Origin: an uncultured Arthrobacter sp.
GTDB taxonomy: Bacteria; Actinomycetota; Actinomycetes; Actinomycetales; Micrococcaceae
Length of the DNA stretch: 64,000 nt
NCBI RefSeq assembly: GCF_947493765.1
Contig: NZ_CANLSZ010000002.1
Coordinates: forward strand, 124,001 to 188,000
Reading direction: 5' to 3'
Shown: positions 62,870 to 64,000 of the stretch, in pieces
How the letters are laid out: each line of letters opens with the position of its first letter
How positions within the stretch are numbered: position 1 is the stretch's first letter
Translations under genes and position numbers: made by a program
Notes under the pieces: generated by a model
Told to the model about the DNA's origin: nothing
Databases searched by the model: none
What the model saw: the letters and a program-made list of their open reading frames with translations, nothing else

Positions 62870-62898
62870 AAAACGCCGGAGCCTCCGAGGCCCCGGCG
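62870..62898 (-). terminator. Terminator of lsr2
   Basis: A 10-bp stem with one G-U pair and loop TCGGA, followed by TTTTC in the leftward direction, just past the lsr2 stop. Confidence 0.8.
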
Positions 62899-62905
62899 CC
62901 GGGTG

Positions 62906-63235
62906 TCAGCGCTGCGCCGCGCGGTACGCCTCGACGATCTCGCTGTTGACGCGGCCGCGGGAGGAGACGGTGTAGCCGTTGTCCTTGGCCCATTCCCGGA
63001 TCTGCGCCGCTTCCTGGTTGCGCGAGGGGGAGGACGTGCCGGACCGCTGCTGCTTGCCCTGGCTGCTGCGACGGGCGGCGCCGACGTAATCCGAGAGTGC
63101 ATTCCTCAGTTCGGAGGCATGCTTCTCCGAGAGATCTATCTCGTACTGCACGCCGTCGAGACCGAACCGCACGGTTTCGTCGGCATCCCCCTGGTCGAGG
63201 TCATCGATGAGAATGATCTTCGTCTTCTGCGCCAT
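62906..63235 (-). CDS. lsr2: Lsr2 nucleoid-associated protein
   Basis: 109 aa with AGGAG before the ATG. The N-terminal dimerisation part has KIILIDDLDQGDADETVRFG and VQYEIDLSEKHASELRNAL. The C-terminal DNA-binding part ends REWAKDNGYTVSSRGRVNSE, with the RGR hook that inserts into the minor groove of A+T-rich DNA. Lsr2 is an H-NS-like silencer and the gene is only found in actinobacteria. The region upstream is A+T-rich, as expected for an autoregulated lsr2. Confidence 0.96.
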   Translation of the reverse strand: MAQKTKIILIDDLDQGDADETVRFGLDGVQYEIDLSEKHASELRNALSDYVGAARRSSQGKQQRSGTSSPSRNQEAAQIREWAKDNGYTVSSRGRVNSEIVEAYRAAQR

Positions 63236-63319
63236 TGTGCTCTCCTATTGATTCCCGAATAACAGTACCCCCGTAAAAGAGTATGAAGTACTTATTCATC
63301 CAGGTCAAAGACGGGCATT

Positions 63320-63514
63320 CTAATGCGGGTAAATTTCGTCATCGTTATTGTCCCGTCCTGCAGCACGGTCCCGGGCGTCCTGTTCGTCCTGCAGCCTCTC
63401 GGCCTGCGCCATGGCCTCCCGTTCGGAACGATCCACATTGAAGATCGCCTTGATGACGAAGTAGAAGATCACGCCCAGGACGAGCGACGGGAGGAGGACG
63501 GCGAGATATTCCAC
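63320..63514 (-). CDS. Small single-span membrane protein downstream of lysS
   Basis: 64 aa, GTG start two bases after the lysS stop. One N-terminal membrane segment (MEYLAVLLPSLVLGVIFYFV), then a charged cytoplasmic tail with RSEREAMAQAERLQDEQD, likely helical. A similar small gene after lysS is common in Micrococcaceae. Function unknown. Its close spacing to lysS suggests co-transcription. Confidence 0.75.
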   Translation of the reverse strand: MEYLAVLLPSLVLGVIFYFVIKAIFNVDRSEREAMAQAERLQDEQDARDRAAGRDNNDDEIYPH

Positions 63515-63516
63515 GT

Positions 63517-64000
63517 CTACTGACCCGTCTCCGGCCGGAGAATGGGGAAGAGAATCGATTCCCGAATTCCGACGTCCGTGAAAAGCATCACCAGGCGGTC
63601 TATCCCGAGGCCGATTCCGCCCATGGGGGGTGCACCGTATTCGAGCGCGCGGAGGAAATCCTCGTCGAGTTGCATTGCCTCGTCGTCGCCCGCCGCGGAC
63701 CGGCGGGACTGCAGTGTGAGCCGCTCCCGCTGGATCACGGGGTCGATGAGTTCGGAGAACGCCGTACCGCGCTCCATACCCCCGATGACGAGGTCCCAGG
63801 CCTCGATGAGCCGCGGGTCGTCTCGGTGCGGCCGGGCGAGCGGCTGCGCCGACGGCGGGTAGTCGTACACGAAGGTGGGCTGGATGAGGGTGGGCTCGAC
63901 GAGCTCCGAGAACAGTTCGAGCACGATCTTCTCGGCGTCCCAGGACGGGTCGAGCGCGACACCGTGGCGTTCGGCGATCGGGCGCAGCTCCGCCGCACCC
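63517..64000 (-). CDS. lysS: Lysyl-tRNA synthetase, class II, C-terminal part (runs off the right edge)
   Basis: The last 160 residues are in the window, read through to the edge: [14 protein letters not shown], then [20 protein letters not shown] and finally the class II motif 3, [16 protein letters not shown], ending LRPETGQ. The enzyme charges tRNA-Lys with lysine. The start and motifs 1 and 2 lie outside the window. The order lysS, small membrane gene, lsr2, clpC is typical for this group. Confidence 0.95.
   Translation of the reverse strand, partial: GAAELRPIAERHGVALDPSWDAEKIVLELFSELVEPTLIQPTFVYDYPPSAQPLARPHRDDPRLIEAWDLVIGGMERGTAFSELIDPVIQRERLTLQSRRSAAGDDEAMQLDEDFLRALEYGAPPMGGIGLGIDRLVMLFTDVGIRESILFPILRPETGQ

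Overview
The window is strongly G+C-rich DNA with actinobacterial gene content. It carries Lsr2, a ClpC-Lsr2-LysS block, RadA-DisA-MutY, a DesA3-like acyl desaturase with its dedicated reductase, and a DUF4193 protein. Starts are a mixture of Shine-Dalgarno (SD) and apparently leaderless. The best guess is a chromosome of the Arthrobacter/Micrococcaceae type. No insertion sequence, prophage, CRISPR array or rRNA operon was seen. One tRNA, tRNA-Lys(UUU), is present.

Layout. 1-7.1 kb: the edge of a PAS-domain gene, then a leftward amino-sugar operon (binding lipoprotein, two permeases, NagB, a GH32/GH68-like glycosidase, a secreted EEP-fold phosphoesterase). It faces a DasR-like GntR regulator across two dre-like operators. 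7.1-14.3 kb: ECF sigma factor, tandem universal stress protein, PRC/DUF2382 protein, AEC transporter, alpha/beta hydrolase, DUF4193 protein, AlkA and a PucR-type regulator. 14.3-20.5 kb: reductase plus fatty-acyl desaturase, Pta-AckA, YnfA. 20.5-28.4 kb: a 51-bp tandem repeat, AzlCD, alcohol dehydrogenase, GH15, GDPD, DUF445 and small stress-type membrane proteins. 28.7-33 kb: the fructose PTS operon fruR-fruK-fruA-ptsH. 33-37.9 kb: a regulator/membrane-protein pair, a second secreted EEP protein, an 18-bp tandem repeat and tRNA-Lys. 38.5-43.5 kb: an accessory aromatic module. 43.7-49.6 kb: two phosphate uptake systems tail to tail. 49.7-54.6 kb: FUSC, RadA, DisA, MutY. 54.6-57 kb: PTS-type dihydroxyacetone kinase. 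57-64 kb: CsbD, GNAT, an S9 peptidase with an internal stop, ClpC, Lsr2, a small membrane protein and the 3' part of lysS.

The most distinctive system lies at 38.5-43.5 kb. An IclR regulator, an aromatic-amino-acid-lyase-family enzyme with a non-histidase selectivity pair (Ser-Asn), and a three-domain FMN/NAD/[2Fe-2S] reductase form one transcription unit. It is divergent from a CYP199-like P450, and an imperfect dyad overlaps the P450 -35 element. I propose a lyase-to-P450 route through a cinnamate-like acid, with the reductase feeding electrons to the P450. This is inference from sequence and context.

Other points worth checking are a likely non-canonical AUC start in a sugar permease, a single-codon nonsense change near the end of the S9 peptidase, a family of leaderless promoters with TANNNT 6-7 nt before the start codon, and several tandem duplications next to promoters.
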